DNA of 64,000 bases from positions 44,403-108,402 of the forward strand of contig CALXOL010000006.1 in assembly GCA_944390015.1 (NCBI GenBank), given 5' to 3'. This DNA comes from an uncultured Spirochaetaceae bacterium (lineage in GTDB: Bacteria; Spirochaetota; Spirochaetia; Sphaerochaetales; Sphaerochaetaceae). A program made the position numbers and the translations under genes. The notes beneath the pieces are model-generated. The model saw only the letters and a program-made list of their open reading frames with translations, ran no database searches and was not told where the DNA came from. Of the stretch, positions 17,133-26,820 are shown in pieces (positions within the stretch are counted from its first letter, which is position 1; each line of letters begins with the position of its first letter).

Positions 17133-19697
17133 ATGGAAAAAGATAATGAAGAACTGACTCCGATGATGAGGCAGTACAGAGATATTAAAAAAGAGCACCA
17201 GGACAAGGTGCTCTTCTTCCGTTTAGGTGACTTCTATGAGATGTTCAGTGATGATGCGATAGAAGTATCTAAATTGCTGAATCTGACGCTGACACACAGG
17301 GCGAATGTACCTATGTGCGGCATCCCATATCATGCGGCCAAGAACTATATTGCACGACTGCTTGAAGAGGGAAAGAAGATTGCCATCTGCGAGCAGCTCT
17401 CCCTTCCCGATAACCCTCGACAGCTTGCGGAGAGGAAGGTTGTCCAGATTTATACCCCGGCAACCGTAGTTGAGGACGAGTATCTGGACTCGCTTTCTTC
17501 TTCTTACATACTCTCCATTAATAAGGTCAAAAGGGATTTTTATCTTGCATATGCCGATATTACAAGTGGTGATTTCTTTATACGGACTGTATCTTTTGAA
17601 GATAACCTCTCATCTTTCAATGATGCACTGTATACTATCATGCCAAAGGAGATACTTGTTCCCGATGATCTGTACTTTACGAATAAGGCGCTTCGTACTG
17701 CCTTAGATGAGAGTGGCGCTATAATAACAAAACTTCCCACCTGGTATTTCAGCATGAAAAGCGGCAGGAAGGAGATTGAACGCCAATTCGGAGCATCGGC
17801 TCTAGAAAACTATAAAATAGATGAGAAGAATCCGATTCTAACTGCAATATCGGCACTTCTTCTATACCTTGATGAGATGATCAAGTCCTCTCTTCCTCAG
17901 CTCAGGAGCATCGAATGGGTAAGTGATAGGAAACTGTTATATATGAATGCCGCAACAATCAGAAGCCTTGAACTTGTTGAGAGCATGAAGGACAGGAAAG
18001 GGGAGTATACGCTCTTTAAAGCTGTAAACAGATGTGTAACATCCAGTGGGGCTCGTCTTCTTAAGAGCGAGATACTCAATCCTCTTTCTGATAAGGATGA
18101 GATTGAGCATAGGCTTGACTGGGTGGATCATTTCTTCAAGTCTCCTGAGGAGCTTAAAGAGGTAAGGGAAAGCTTGAAAGATGTCGGAGATCTTGAAAGA
18201 CTATCTTCAAGAATGAGTCTTTTGAAGACCCTTCCAAAGGATTTCATCGCAGTCAGTGAAAGTCTTGATGTGATGTTCTCCCTCTTTGTAAAACACCAGC
18301 AGTACCTCTCCCTTGCAAGAAGTGAGGAGGATCTTGATTTTTCTGCTCTGATTAATTTTTCCGAAGAGATAAAGAGAGCGATAAATCCTGAATGCACAAA
18401 TATTAACAACGAGGGAACGATAATTTTAACAGGATACGATGAGATCCTTGATGAATATAGAAGGATAATAACTGACAGTTCAGAGATACTGGAACAGTAC
18501 ATAGAGAAGGAAAAGGAGAAGAGTGGGCTGACCATCCTCAAAGCCGGTGAGAACAGGATAATCGGGCATTATCTTGAAGTTCCCAAAGGGCAACTTGATA
18601 AGGTTCCACCATATTTCATTAGAAAACAGACTCTTGTCGGAGGAGAGCGATATACCACCGATGAGCTGATGAGTATTGAAGAGAAGATTACAAGTGCTTT
18701 TGATGATGCTTCTCAGAGGGAAAAGGAGATATACAAGGGCCTTTTACGGCAGGCGCGGGATTTTTCACCTGTCATAGAGAAAGTCGGGAGAATTCTCAGC
18801 CGGCTTGATTTCTTTTCATCCCTTGCATTCCTTGCTCACGATATGGACTATTGCCGCCCCAGGATAAATACTGAAAGGATCATGAGAATCAAGGATGGTC
18901 GGCATCCTGTAGTAGAAAGATACATGGGAAAGAATGAGTTCATCGAAAATGATTTCTCAACTGAAAACGGACGTTTTGCACTTGTAACGGGTCCGAACAT
19001 GGCTGGTAAGAGCACATATCTAAGGCAGATAGCACTTATAAGCATACTGGCGCATATCGGATCATTTGTACCTGCGCATAGTGCGGATATCCCGCTTCTT
19101 GATAAGCTGTTCTGCCGGGTAGGGGCACAGGATAACCTTGCAAAGGGCGAATCGACATTTCTTGTGGAGATGAATGAAGCCAGTCAGATCCTGCGCTCAA
19201 GCACGATAAACAGTCTTATAATTATGGACGAGATAGGACGGGGCACAAGTACAGAGGATGGAATGAGCATCGCTTATGCGATAATAGAGTATCTGAAAGG
19301 GTTAGATGCTATTACGCTATTCTCGACTCATTATCATGAGCTGACTCATTTTGATACCTATAACATGCAGCTTATTACTCTTGCTGTCCAGGAGAACAAG
19401 GATGATGTCGTTTTCCTGAGAAAAGCCATTAACGGTGTTGCAAACAGCAGTTACGGCATACATGTTGCAAAGCTTGCCGGTCTTCCAAGGTCGGTTTTAA
19501 GAAGTGCGCTTACATTCCAGAAGACGCATTTTGCGGACTATGAGATGAATGGAAGGCAAGGCGATCTTTTTATTGCAAACGATATAGATTTCTCCTCGGA
19601 TAGCCAGATAATAGAGGAAATCAAGGATTTCGATATCGATTCTTCAAGCCCTATGGATGCTTTTAAATTCATCATAGAATTGAAAAAGAAGATTTAG
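17133..19697 (+). CDS. mutS: DNA mismatch repair protein MutS
   Basis: MutS recognises base mismatches and small loops. The 854-residue protein has the mismatch-reading Phe-X-Glu motif at Phe34-Tyr35-Glu36 (LGDFYEMF), clamp and lever domains, Walker A at 620-627 (GPNMAGKS) and Walker B with the dimer signature (IIMDEIGRGTSTEDG). The ATG at 17133, two bases after the bamA stop, gives a normal N-terminus; an in-frame TTG at 17127 overlapping that stop is an alternative. No clear Shine-Dalgarno is visible, so expression probably depends on coupling to bamA. No mutL is present in the window. Confidence 0.96.
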   Translation: MEKDNEELTPMMRQYRDIKKEHQDKVLFFRLGDFYEMFSDDAIEVSKLLNLTLTHRANVPMCGIPYHAAKNYIARLLEEGKKIAICEQLSLPDNPRQLAERKVVQIYTPATVVEDEYLDSLSSSYILSINKVKRDFYLAYADITSGDFFIRTVSFEDNLSSFNDALYTIMPKEILVPDDLYFTNKALRTALDESGAIITKLPTWYFSMKSGRKEIERQFGASALENYKIDEKNPILTAISALLLYLDEMIKSSLPQLRSIEWVSDRKLLYMNAATIRSLELVESMKDRKGEYTLFKAVNRCVTSSGARLLKSEILNPLSDKDEIEHRLDWVDHFFKSPEELKEVRESLKDVGDLERLSSRMSLLKTLPKDFIAVSESLDVMFSLFVKHQQYLSLARSEEDLDFSALINFSEEIKRAINPECTNINNEGTIILTGYDEILDEYRRIITDSSEILEQYIEKEKEKSGLTILKAGENRIIGHYLEVPKGQLDKVPPYFIRKQTLVGGERYTTDELMSIEEKITSAFDDASQREKEIYKGLLRQARDFSPVIEKVGRILSRLDFFSSLAFLAHDMDYCRPRINTERIMRIKDGRHPVVERYMGKNEFIENDFSTENGRFALVTGPNMAGKSTYLRQIALISILAHIGSFVPAHSADIPLLDKLFCRVGAQDNLAKGESTFLVEMNEASQILRSSTINSLIIMDEIGRGTSTEDGMSIAYAIIEYLKGLDAITLFSTHYHELTHFDTYNMQLITLAVQENKDDVVFLRKAINGVANSSYGIHVAKLAGLPRSVLRSALTFQKTHFADYEMNGRQGDLFIANDIDFSSDSQIIEEIKDFDIDSSSPMDAFKFIIELKKKI

Positions 19698-19715
19698 TTA
19701 TAATTTAAAAACTTA

Positions 19716-19744
19716 TTGACAATGTGAAATGTAATACATAAACT
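19716..19744 (+). promoter_or_regulatory. Promoter for the rimP-nusA-infB operon
   Basis: A perfect TTGACA (19716-19721) is followed after 17 bases by TAAACT (19739-19744). The predicted transcription start near 19751 gives a leader of about 60 bases that contains a perfect 8-bp hairpin before the rimP Shine-Dalgarno. Confidence 0.6.
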
Positions 19745-19769
19745 ACACATAGTTTCATTAAAGTAATTT

Positions 19770-19796
19770 AAGGGACCAATCACGGGTCCCTTTATT
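19770..19796 (+). terminator. Terminator-like hairpin in the rimP leader (mutS terminator and/or attenuator)
   Basis: AAGGGACC (19770-19777), a 7-base loop and GGTCCCTT (19785-19792) form a perfect stem followed by TTATT. It would end mutS transcripts, yet it also lies downstream of the operon's own promoter and 18 bases before the rimP start. In other bacteria the rimP-nusA-infB operon is autoregulated through its leader, so attenuation is plausible. The U tract is weak. Confidence 0.6.
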
Positions 19797-19810
19797 TATG
19801 ACGGAGGACT

Positions 19811-20302
19811 ATGCTTACAAACGACGCTTTTTCCAGCGTATTATTTCTCGACATCTCCTCTCTGATTGAACCGATGGGCTATAAGCTTGTCGAGGCTACA
19901 AAGAGCGAGCATAAGGGAAGTGTTTCGCTGAGAATTCTCTGCTATAAAGGCTCAGACGCAATTACGACTGAGGATCTGGAAAGAATTTACAATGTCGTCT
20001 ATCCACGTTATGCCGTGCTCTGGACAAGGGATCTTGAACTTGAGGTATCAAGTCCGGGAATTAATAGGAACATTAAGGATTGCGGCGAATTCAAAGTTTT
20101 CTTAGGTAAAAGGGTAAAGGTTTACAGCATCTCGAAATCCTCATATGTTACCGGAGAAATTGAAGTAGCAGATGATGAGGCACTCTGTTTGAAATCCTAT
20201 AAGGTAGAGGACTCAAATGAGAGCGGCGAGAAAATAAGAATTGAATATAATGATATTGCAAAGGCAAAATTGGATTATATTACGGAGGCTAAGGAGAAAT
20301 GA
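19811..20302 (+). CDS. rimP: Ribosome maturation factor RimP
   Basis: RimP assists 30S subunit maturation. The 163-residue protein shows an N-terminal alpha/beta domain with the family SPGINR-type motif (LELEVSSPGINRNI) around residue 80 and a C-terminal SH3-like domain (GKRVKVYSI and IEYNDIAKAKL). Shine-Dalgarno GGAGG lies five bases before the ATG. It is the first gene of the operon, which is its near-universal position upstream of nusA; its TGA overlaps the nusA ATG by four bases. Confidence 0.92.
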   Translation: MLTNDAFSSVLFLDISSLIEPMGYKLVEATKSEHKGSVSLRILCYKGSDAITTEDLERIYNVVYPRYAVLWTRDLELEVSSPGINRNIKDCGEFKVFLGKRVKVYSISKSSYVTGEIEVADDEALCLKSYKVEDSNESGEKIRIEYNDIAKAKLDYITEAKEK

Positions 20303-21792
20303 GCTTGGATCTGACAAGCGAAATCAATGCGATGATTTCGGAAAGAAACATGAGTGAGGAGCAGGTAATCTCTCTCATTCAGGATATGATAAGAAGCGCA
20401 TATAAGAAGAAATTTGGTACCGATGAGAACTGCCTTATCGAGTTTGATGATTCTATGAGGAAGATGAGCGTATATCAGATAAGAAAGGTAGTAAAGGAAG
20501 AAGACTGGTATTCTGAATTCACAGAGATTCCCGTAGAAGATGCGATTGAACTGACAGGAAGCAGTGACATTGCAGAAGGGGATGAGGTTAAGATTCTTCT
20601 TGATCCTAAGAATTTCGAGTCAGCGTCCGTACAGTCTGCAAAGCAGAGAGGACAGCAGATCGTAAAAGAGTACTTTAACGATAAGATTTATGCTGATAAC
20701 AAGAGGAAAGAAGGTAAGCTCATTTACGGTGAGATAAAGAGAAGAAAGGATAACGGGGATTATGCGGTAAATATCGGTCTTGATATCGAAGCGAGCTTCC
20801 CTCTTCGTTCTCAGAGTCCAAGGGAGACGTATTCAATCCAGCAGAAGTATAAGTTCCTTGTAGAGCGTGTTGAGAAGGCCGAGTCGGCTGCAGAGCCTCG
20901 AAGAGGAAGACAGAAGGATAGGGAGAGGGGAGTTAGAATCTTCCTCACCAGATCCAGCAAGGACTTTGTCAGGGCTCTTGTCGAGAACGAGGTTCCAGAG
21001 ATTGCCTCAGGAGATGTCGAGATAAAGAGTATAGCAAGACAGGCTGGAGTAAGGACCAAGATCGCCGTCGATACCAGAAAGAGCGATGTGGATCCAGTCG
21101 GTGCAGTAGTCGGTGCCAAAGGATTGAGAATCCAAGCTGTAATGACCGAGTGTGAAGGAGAGAAGATTGATATCATAAGGTATTCGGAAGATCCTCTTGC
21201 ACTTGTCGCTAACGCACTTATTCCCGCCCAGGTACAGCGTGTTGTCGTAATCGATCCTGCAAGCAAGCACATCGTTGCTATCGTCGATGATAACCAGCTC
21301 GGTATTGCAATCGGACAGGGGGGTGTGAATGTAAAGCTTGCTAAGATGCTTTGTGACTGGAATATAGAGGTTAAGACTCCTAGTCAGTTCGCTGAGATGG
21401 AGCAGACCCAGAAAATCTATGAGAACGTCGAGGATCTCTTCAAGAGAGATGATACAGAGTCATCAGAAGAGGTTGAAGGCGAGCATAAGTATTCGAATGA
21501 GGATATCGGGATTGCTCCAGATGATACTCCTATCAGCGATATCGGGCTTGAGGTCTCGCTTGTTGAGAAGCTTCAGAAGAGGGATATCTGGTCCGTTGAG
21601 GAATTCTTTGAATATTCTGATGATGAGCTCAGGGAGCTTGGATTTACCGATGAGGAGATTCAGGAAGTCAGAAGCGTCGTTGTCATCGAGGAGGATGATG
21701 AATACTCCTTCGAATGTCCAAACTGTCACAGCATTCTTCCTGCAGGTACGACCAAATGTCCGAACTGCGGTGTAGAGTTCGAATTCGAGTAA
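20299..21792 (+). CDS. nusA: Transcription termination/antitermination factor NusA with C-terminal zinc ribbon
   Basis: NusA binds RNA polymerase and modulates pausing, termination and antitermination. Along the 497 residues are an N-terminal polymerase-binding domain, an S1 domain (about 130-200), two KH domains (VDPVGAVVGAKGLRIQ and AIGQGGVNVKLA), and a helix-hairpin-helix-type segment near 420-455. The protein ends in a zinc-ribbon-like tail with Cys473, Cys476, Cys487 and Cys490 (CPNC spaced 10 residues from CPNC). Such a tail is not part of E. coli or B. subtilis NusA. The start overlaps the rimP stop (ATGA). Confidence 0.96.
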   Translation: MSLDLTSEINAMISERNMSEEQVISLIQDMIRSAYKKKFGTDENCLIEFDDSMRKMSVYQIRKVVKEEDWYSEFTEIPVEDAIELTGSSDIAEGDEVKILLDPKNFESASVQSAKQRGQQIVKEYFNDKIYADNKRKEGKLIYGEIKRRKDNGDYAVNIGLDIEASFPLRSQSPRETYSIQQKYKFLVERVEKAESAAEPRRGRQKDRERGVRIFLTRSSKDFVRALVENEVPEIASGDVEIKSIARQAGVRTKIAVDTRKSDVDPVGAVVGAKGLRIQAVMTECEGEKIDIIRYSEDPLALVANALIPAQVQRVVVIDPASKHIVAIVDDNQLGIAIGQGGVNVKLAKMLCDWNIEVKTPSQFAEMEQTQKIYENVEDLFKRDDTESSEEVEGEHKYSNEDIGIAPDDTPISDIGLEVSLVEKLQKRDIWSVEEFFEYSDDELRELGFTDEEIQEVRSVVVIEEDDEYSFECPNCHSILPAGTTKCPNCGVEFEFE

Positions 21793-21814
21793 TATTTGAT
21801 TTATAAGGATTAAC

Positions 21815-24484
21815 ATGGCTGAGAACAAAGTAGAAGAATTGAAGGCGACCGTTATAAAGAAGAGTCCGGTCGTACAAGAGAAACAGGAAGTTAAGGAAGA
21901 ACCTGTTAAAAGAAAAATCGTCATTAAGAAAAAGCCTGTAGTTAAAATCAAGCTCAAAGAAGATACTGCACAGCAGAGTGAGATGCAGGAGGAGAGCAAT
22001 TTAAAGCAGGAAGAGGAGAAAGCTGAGAAGAAAGTGGAGAGCACTTCTTTAGCCGAAGAAAAAGCTAAAAAAGAAGAAAAGAAGAGCGAAGCTCCTTCTT
22101 CTGAGAAGGCTAAGGAGGAGAAGAAGAACTATGGCACGATTATCGGGCTCAATAAGTTTGCTCCTCATAAGAGCGAGCAGACTAGTCCTTCAAACAGAAT
22201 CTCTTCACCTCTTCATCACGGACCTGTCATCATAAAGAGTGCGAATCTTCCACCAGTTCCTGGACAGAAGACCGATTCCCCGCAGCCCGACCCATCTCGT
22301 CCAAGAGTGGCTGGAATTGTCGGAGGTCGTCCTGTAAACCAGAAGGGCGGCTATCCCTATAAAAGTAGGGATGCTCATCAGGGACAGGGAACTTTCAAGG
22401 ACTTCAAGAAGAGGGATAACTCTCAGGTCAGAGCTGGGCAGAGCTATACTCCAAACCGTGATGGCCAGAATAAAGGCTTTTCCCGTGATGGAGCAAGAGG
22501 CGCAAATTTCAAGAATCAGGGATTCTCACGTCCAGGTTTTGCTCCTAAAGGTGGCATGCAGCAGCCGGCATTGGATTTAAACCAGAAAGGACCGGGAAAG
22601 CGTACCGGAGTTCAGAACAGGAAGAAGGATTACGATAAGAATACAAGAGAGCAGGCGGAGATCGATTTCCAGCTTCAGAAGAAAAAGAAGGAGGAGGATA
22701 AGCTTGCATCCGTTCCTTCTAAGATTGATATCATGGAGAATATCACAGTCAGCGATCTTGCAAAGAAGATGAATCTAAAGGCCAGTGATATCATCTCAAA
22801 GCTCTTCATGATGGGGCAGATGGTTACAATCAACCAGATGATTGACTATGAGACTGCTGCAATCATCGCAAGTGAGTATAATTGCGAGGTCCATCTTGTC
22901 TCCTTGTATGATGAGACCATCATCGAAAGTGAGGAAGATAAGGAAGAGGACATGGAGCCAAGAGCCCCGATTGTAACGATCATGGGACACGTTGACCACG
23001 GTAAGACCAAACTTCTTGATGCAATCAGAAGCAGTGATGTCGCATCCAGGGAGTTTGGTGGAATCACACAGCATATCGGAGCTTACAAGGTATCTGTTCC
23101 AGGAAAGGGAAACATCGTCTTCTTAGATACTCCGGGACATGCCGCATTCTCAATGATGAGAGCCCGTGGTGCCCAGGTAACCGATATAGTAGTTCTTGTC
23201 GTCGCAGCTAATGACGGTGTCATGCCTCAGACAAGGGAAGCTATTGATCATGCAAAGGCTGCTAACGTTCCAATCATCGTAGCTATAAACAAATGCGATC
23301 TTCCAGAGGCAAATCCTGAGCGTGTAATGCAGCAGCTTTCAGAGCTTGGACTCATGCCAGAGGAATGGGGAGGACAGACCCTTTACTGCATGATCTCGGC
23401 ACTCAAGAAAGAAGGAATCGATGATCTTATGGACACGATTCTTCTACAGGCCGAGATGCTCGAACTCAAAGCCAATCCTCATTGCCGTGCAGTCGGTAAG
23501 ATTCTTGAGTCCAGGATTGACCAGGGAAGGGGTACGGTTGCAACCGTAATAATCGAAAAGGGTACGCTTCACCAGGGTGACTACTACGTAGCCGGAATAT
23601 ATCCTGGACGTGTAAGGGCCATGTTCGATGACAAGGGAAAGAAGATACAGAGCGCAGGTCCTTCAGATCCTGTGGAGATTATCGGACTTAGCAATATTCC
23701 TTCCGCAGGTGATCCGTTCCAGGTCACGGAGGACGAGAAGCAGGCGAGAATGGTCGGAGCAAAACGTCAGGAGCTTGAGAGACTCGGAGATGGCGGAGGA
23801 AAGAACAAGATCACTCTTGAGAACCTTAATGAGAAGATCAAGGAAGGTGAAGTTACCGATTTCAACGTCATCATCAAGGGAGATGTGCAGGGTTCTGTAG
23901 AAGCGCTTCAGGGAGCTCTTGAGAAGCTCAGCACGGATGAGATCAAACTGCATGTGCTCAGGGCAAGTGCGGGTGCGATCATCGAAAGTGATATTACCCT
24001 TGCAAGTGCCAGTGATGCGATCGTCATCGGATTTAACGTACGTCCTACACCTAAGGCACAGGCTCTTGCTGAGAAGGAGAAGGTCGAAATCAAGAAATAC
24101 AATATCATTTACGATGTTGTTGATGATATCAAGAGTGCCATGGAGGGAATGCTCTCTCCTGAGATTAAGGAAGTCGATATCGGTAAGGTTGAGGTGCGTG
24201 AACTCTTCAAGGTTCCTAAGATCGGTACTATCGCAGGTGCCTACGTTACCGAAGGAAAGGTCAAGAGGACAAGCCTTGTCCGTGTCATCAGGGATTCAAT
24301 CCAGCTCAACAAGGATCTTATCAAGATCAGCAGCCTCAAGAGATTCAAGGATGATGCAAAAGAGGTCAACGAAGGTTATGAGTGCGGTATCGGACTTGAG
24401 AACTGGCAGGATCTGCAGGTGGGAGACGTTCTTGAGATCGTAGAGACGGAAGAAGTAAAGAGGACACTGGAAACAAATGAGTGA
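21815..24484 (+). CDS. infB: Translation initiation factor IF-2
   Basis: IF-2 is the GTPase that places initiator tRNA in the ribosomal P site. The 889-residue protein has a long low-complexity Lys/Glu- and Gly/Arg-rich N-terminus (to about residue 300), an IF2-N domain ([16 protein letters not shown]), the GTPase with G1 GHVDHGKT at 391-398, G3 DTPGHAAF and G4 NKCD, and the beta-barrel domains to the C-terminus. A Shine-Dalgarno (AAGGA) precedes the ATG 22 bases after nusA. Its 3' end overlaps rbfA by eight bases. Confidence 0.97.
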   Translation: MAENKVEELKATVIKKSPVVQEKQEVKEEPVKRKIVIKKKPVVKIKLKEDTAQQSEMQEESNLKQEEEKAEKKVESTSLAEEKAKKEEKKSEAPSSEKAKEEKKNYGTIIGLNKFAPHKSEQTSPSNRISSPLHHGPVIIKSANLPPVPGQKTDSPQPDPSRPRVAGIVGGRPVNQKGGYPYKSRDAHQGQGTFKDFKKRDNSQVRAGQSYTPNRDGQNKGFSRDGARGANFKNQGFSRPGFAPKGGMQQPALDLNQKGPGKRTGVQNRKKDYDKNTREQAEIDFQLQKKKKEEDKLASVPSKIDIMENITVSDLAKKMNLKASDIISKLFMMGQMVTINQMIDYETAAIIASEYNCEVHLVSLYDETIIESEEDKEEDMEPRAPIVTIMGHVDHGKTKLLDAIRSSDVASREFGGITQHIGAYKVSVPGKGNIVFLDTPGHAAFSMMRARGAQVTDIVVLVVAANDGVMPQTREAIDHAKAANVPIIVAINKCDLPEANPERVMQQLSELGLMPEEWGGQTLYCMISALKKEGIDDLMDTILLQAEMLELKANPHCRAVGKILESRIDQGRGTVATVIIEKGTLHQGDYYVAGIYPGRVRAMFDDKGKKIQSAGPSDPVEIIGLSNIPSAGDPFQVTEDEKQARMVGAKRQELERLGDGGGKNKITLENLNEKIKEGEVTDFNVIIKGDVQGSVEALQGALEKLSTDEIKLHVLRASAGAIIESDITLASASDAIVIGFNVRPTPKAQALAEKEKVEIKKYNIIYDVVDDIKSAMEGMLSPEIKEVDIGKVEVRELFKVPKIGTIAGAYVTEGKVKRTSLVRVIRDSIQLNKDLIKISSLKRFKDDAKEVNEGYECGIGLENWQDLQVGDVLEIVETEEVKRTLETNE

Positions 24485-24836
24485 GTTCAGTCAGGAGAGA
24501 CTTGAGTCGAGAATCAAGGAGATTGTCTCGACTCTGATCGTAACAGGTCAGATTAAGAATCATAACCTCAGCACTTTTACAAGTGTTACCGAGGTTCGCC
24601 TGGCAGAGGATAATGCTAATGCGACTGTATATGTTTCAAGCCTTCTTTCCGATGGAAGTCTTGAAAAATCAGTCAATGCATTAAACGGTGCTGCGGCATT
24701 CATCCAGTCTAGGATTTCAAAGAATCTGAAGACGAAGAACACTCCTCGCCTTACTTTCAAAGCGGACAGGAGCTATAGGGAAGGAGAGAGGATAAACTCC
24801 ATAATCGATGGACTTATGAAGGAAATCCATGAGTAA
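24477..24836 (+). CDS. rbfA: Ribosome-binding factor A
   Basis: RbfA is a small KH-fold factor needed for late 16S rRNA processing. The 119-residue protein has the family start (RLESRIKEIVSTLIV), a central VTEVRLAEDNANATVYVS strand and the PRLTFKADRSYREGERI segment near the end. It starts within the 3' end of infB and its TAA overlaps the truB ATG, so the three genes are translationally coupled. Confidence 0.93.
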   Translation: MSEFSQERLESRIKEIVSTLIVTGQIKNHNLSTFTSVTEVRLAEDNANATVYVSSLLSDGSLEKSVNALNGAAAFIQSRISKNLKTKNTPRLTFKADRSYREGERINSIIDGLMKEIHE

Positions 24837-25668
24837 TTCGGATATCGTGCTTTTCGACAAGGAGGAGGGCATAACTAGCTTCTCCTCCCTTTATTCGATA
24901 AAGAGATGTTATGCCAAGGGAACGAAAGTCGGGCACGCAGGTACTCTTGATAAGTTCGCCTCTGGTCTCATGATAGTACTAATAGGTAATGCAACAAGGC
25001 TTAATCCTGTTTTCTCCTCTTTCGATAAGAGCTATATAGCAACTATCAGATTCGGAGAGGAAAGCGATACTCTTGATCCTGAGGGCAGGATAATCAAGAC
25101 ATCGGATCTTCCGGGTCTTGAAGAGGTTCTTTATGCCTTGGATAAGATCAAGGGTAAAAGCCTTCAACAGCCGCCACTTTATTCTGCTGTTCATGTTGAT
25201 GGCAAAAGGGCCTATAAGGAGGCAAGGAAGGATAAGGAGATTGAAATGCCGTTTCGGCCCATCGAGGTCTATGAAGCAAGGTTCATAAGCTATGAGGATG
25301 GCCTTTTAACCGCTTTTTTCCATGTTTCAAAAGGGACATATATAAGGTCTCTAGCAAGGGATATGGCATATTCGATTAATAAGGTTTCCCGCCTTGAGAA
25401 GCTCAGAAGGGTCTCTATCGGGCCATATTCCATCTCCGATATTGGAAAATTTGACATGAAAGAGCTCCTAGAGCGTACTGATCTCTTCTCACATGTCTCT
25501 CTCAGTGTTAAGTATAAGAAGGAGATAGATAACGGATTTATCAGGCCGGATGCGGTTCTTTCTGATGATGGTGCTGAAAGGAGATTCAAATTCCTCAGCT
25601 TTGAGAAAGAACTATATGCTCTTGCAGAGCTTGTTGATGGCAGGATGAAGATAATAGCTAGGGTATAA
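24829..25668 (+). CDS. truB: tRNA pseudouridine(55) synthase TruB
   Basis: TruB makes pseudouridine 55 in the T-loop of tRNAs. The 279-residue protein has the catalytic motif GHAGTLDKFASG with Asp41, the QxPPxYSA motif (LQQPPLYSAVHVDGKRAY) and the KGTYIRSLARDM motif. A short C-terminal extension replaces a full PUA domain. It overlaps rbfA by eight bases and is followed by ribF after one base. Confidence 0.95.
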   Translation: MSNSDIVLFDKEEGITSFSSLYSIKRCYAKGTKVGHAGTLDKFASGLMIVLIGNATRLNPVFSSFDKSYIATIRFGEESDTLDPEGRIIKTSDLPGLEEVLYALDKIKGKSLQQPPLYSAVHVDGKRAYKEARKDKEIEMPFRPIEVYEARFISYEDGLLTAFFHVSKGTYIRSLARDMAYSINKVSRLEKLRRVSIGPYSISDIGKFDMKELLERTDLFSHVSLSVKYKKEIDNGFIRPDAVLSDDGAERRFKFLSFEKELYALAELVDGRMKIIARV

Positions 25669-25669
25669 G

Positions 25670-26476
25670 ATGGAGATATATGATTTTAACGCTCTGCTGG
25701 AGAGCGGAGAGAAAAGAGAGACTCCAATGGTGATAGCCATCGGTGTTTTCGATGGGGTTCATAAGGGGCATCAACGCATCTTTGAATGTGTTCGCTCAGT
25801 TACGGCTCAGAGGAGGGGATATGAGAGCATGTGCATCACATTCAGCTCAAATCCTAAGAATAAAAACACCGGTAATCTCGATACTCTGAGGCTCAGAGAG
25901 GAATATGTCTCATCATTCTCAATTAATTCCTTTACTATTATTGACTTTTCAGAGAATTTCAGTAAAATTTCAGCTAGAGCTTTTGCCTCTGCGATAACGA
26001 GGCTGTGTAAGCCATGTGTCCTTGTCGTTGGAAGTGATTTCAAATGCGGTAACCCGAAAGACTCCGCCGACGGGGAGGGCATGAGGAAGATATTACACTC
26101 TTTAGGGTATGATATCGATTTAAAGCTTGTAGATTTTGTACTGTCTGAGAATGGAGAGAAGATATCTTCAACCCTTTTAAGGCAGCTCATTATAAAAGGA
26201 GACCTTGAGTCTTACTCAAGATTCTCCGGCCAGGATTATCATCTTGATCTTTTGACGAAACCTTCAAGATTGCAGGATGATGTCATGGAATTCAGCCGAG
26301 AGCATATCTCGCAGCTCCTGCCGCCACCGGGAGCATATGAGGGCGCACTGGTTGTGAAAAACGGTTTGACTTTTCCTATCGAAGTATCTATCGATTCGAC
26401 TGTCATATCGTTTAAGTGCAGTGATGACTCTTGGCAGGTAGATTCATTATATATTACCAGGAGAAAGGTAAAATGA
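25670..26476 (+). CDS. ribF: RibF-type FAD synthetase with a reduced or missing riboflavin kinase domain
   Basis: Bacterial RibF normally joins an FMN adenylyltransferase domain to a riboflavin kinase domain in about 300-320 residues. In this 268-residue protein the N-terminal nucleotidyltransferase domain is clear (IGVFDGVHKGHQRIF, VVGSDFKCG, and KISSTLLRQLIIKGD). The C-terminal part keeps only about 75 residues and lacks the kinase GFPTAN motif and the flavin-loop pattern. It therefore probably makes FAD from FMN only, or the kinase has diverged beyond recognition. It sits between truB and rpsO, its usual position, and its TGA overlaps the rpsO ATG. Confidence 0.85.
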   Translation: MEIYDFNALLESGEKRETPMVIAIGVFDGVHKGHQRIFECVRSVTAQRRGYESMCITFSSNPKNKNTGNLDTLRLREEYVSSFSINSFTIIDFSENFSKISARAFASAITRLCKPCVLVVGSDFKCGNPKDSADGEGMRKILHSLGYDIDLKLVDFVLSENGEKISSTLLRQLIIKGDLESYSRFSGQDYHLDLLTKPSRLQDDVMEFSREHISQLLPPPGAYEGALVVKNGLTFPIEVSIDSTVISFKCSDDSWQVDSLYITRRKVK

Positions 26477-26739
26477 TTACTAGTGAACAGAAAAAGGAAA
26501 TCGTAGAGAAATTCGGTTCTAACAGTGCTAACACAGGGGACAGCAAGGTACAGATTGCTCTTCTCACGGCAAGAATCAACGACTTACAGGCACATTTTAA
26601 GGCAAATCCAAAGGATCATGCTTCAAGACGCGGCCTTTTAAAGCTTGTCGGACAGAGAAGAAGACTCCTCAAGTACGTACGTAACCGTGATATCAACGAG
26701 TACAGGAATCTTATTGCTGAGCTCGGACTTAGAAAATAA
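26473..26739 (+). CDS. rpsO: 30S ribosomal protein S15
   Basis: S15 binds the central domain of 16S rRNA early in 30S assembly. The ATG at 26473 gives the usual 88-residue protein starting MITSEQKKEIV; a reading from 26431 would add a non-homologous leader inside ribF. Typical S15 segments are TGDSKVQIALLTARI, DHASRRGLLKLVGQRR and LLKYVRNRD. GGAG lies about ten bases before the ATG, which overlaps the ribF stop (ATGA). A terminator follows directly, then pnp. Confidence 0.98.
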   Translation: MITSEQKKEIVEKFGSNSANTGDSKVQIALLTARINDLQAHFKANPKDHASRRGLLKLVGQRRRLLKYVRNRDINEYRNLIAELGLRK

Positions 26740-26747
26740 AGATGAAG

Positions 26748-26778
26748 TGCGGAAGGCCATCCGGTCTTTCGCATTTTT
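26748..26778 (+). terminator. Intrinsic terminator between rpsO and pnp
   Basis: TGCGGAAGGCC (26748-26758), loop ATCC and GGTCTTTCGCA (26763-26773) form an 11-bp stem with two G-U pairs, followed by five Ts. It ends the rimP operon. In E. coli the rpsO-pnp junction also contains a terminator plus an RNase III processing hairpin; some read-through into pnp is likely here because no strong separate pnp promoter is visible. Confidence 0.8.
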
Positions 26779-26820
26779 ATGTATAAAGAACAAGAAAAGA
26801 ACTTAAAGAAGGAATTAGTG

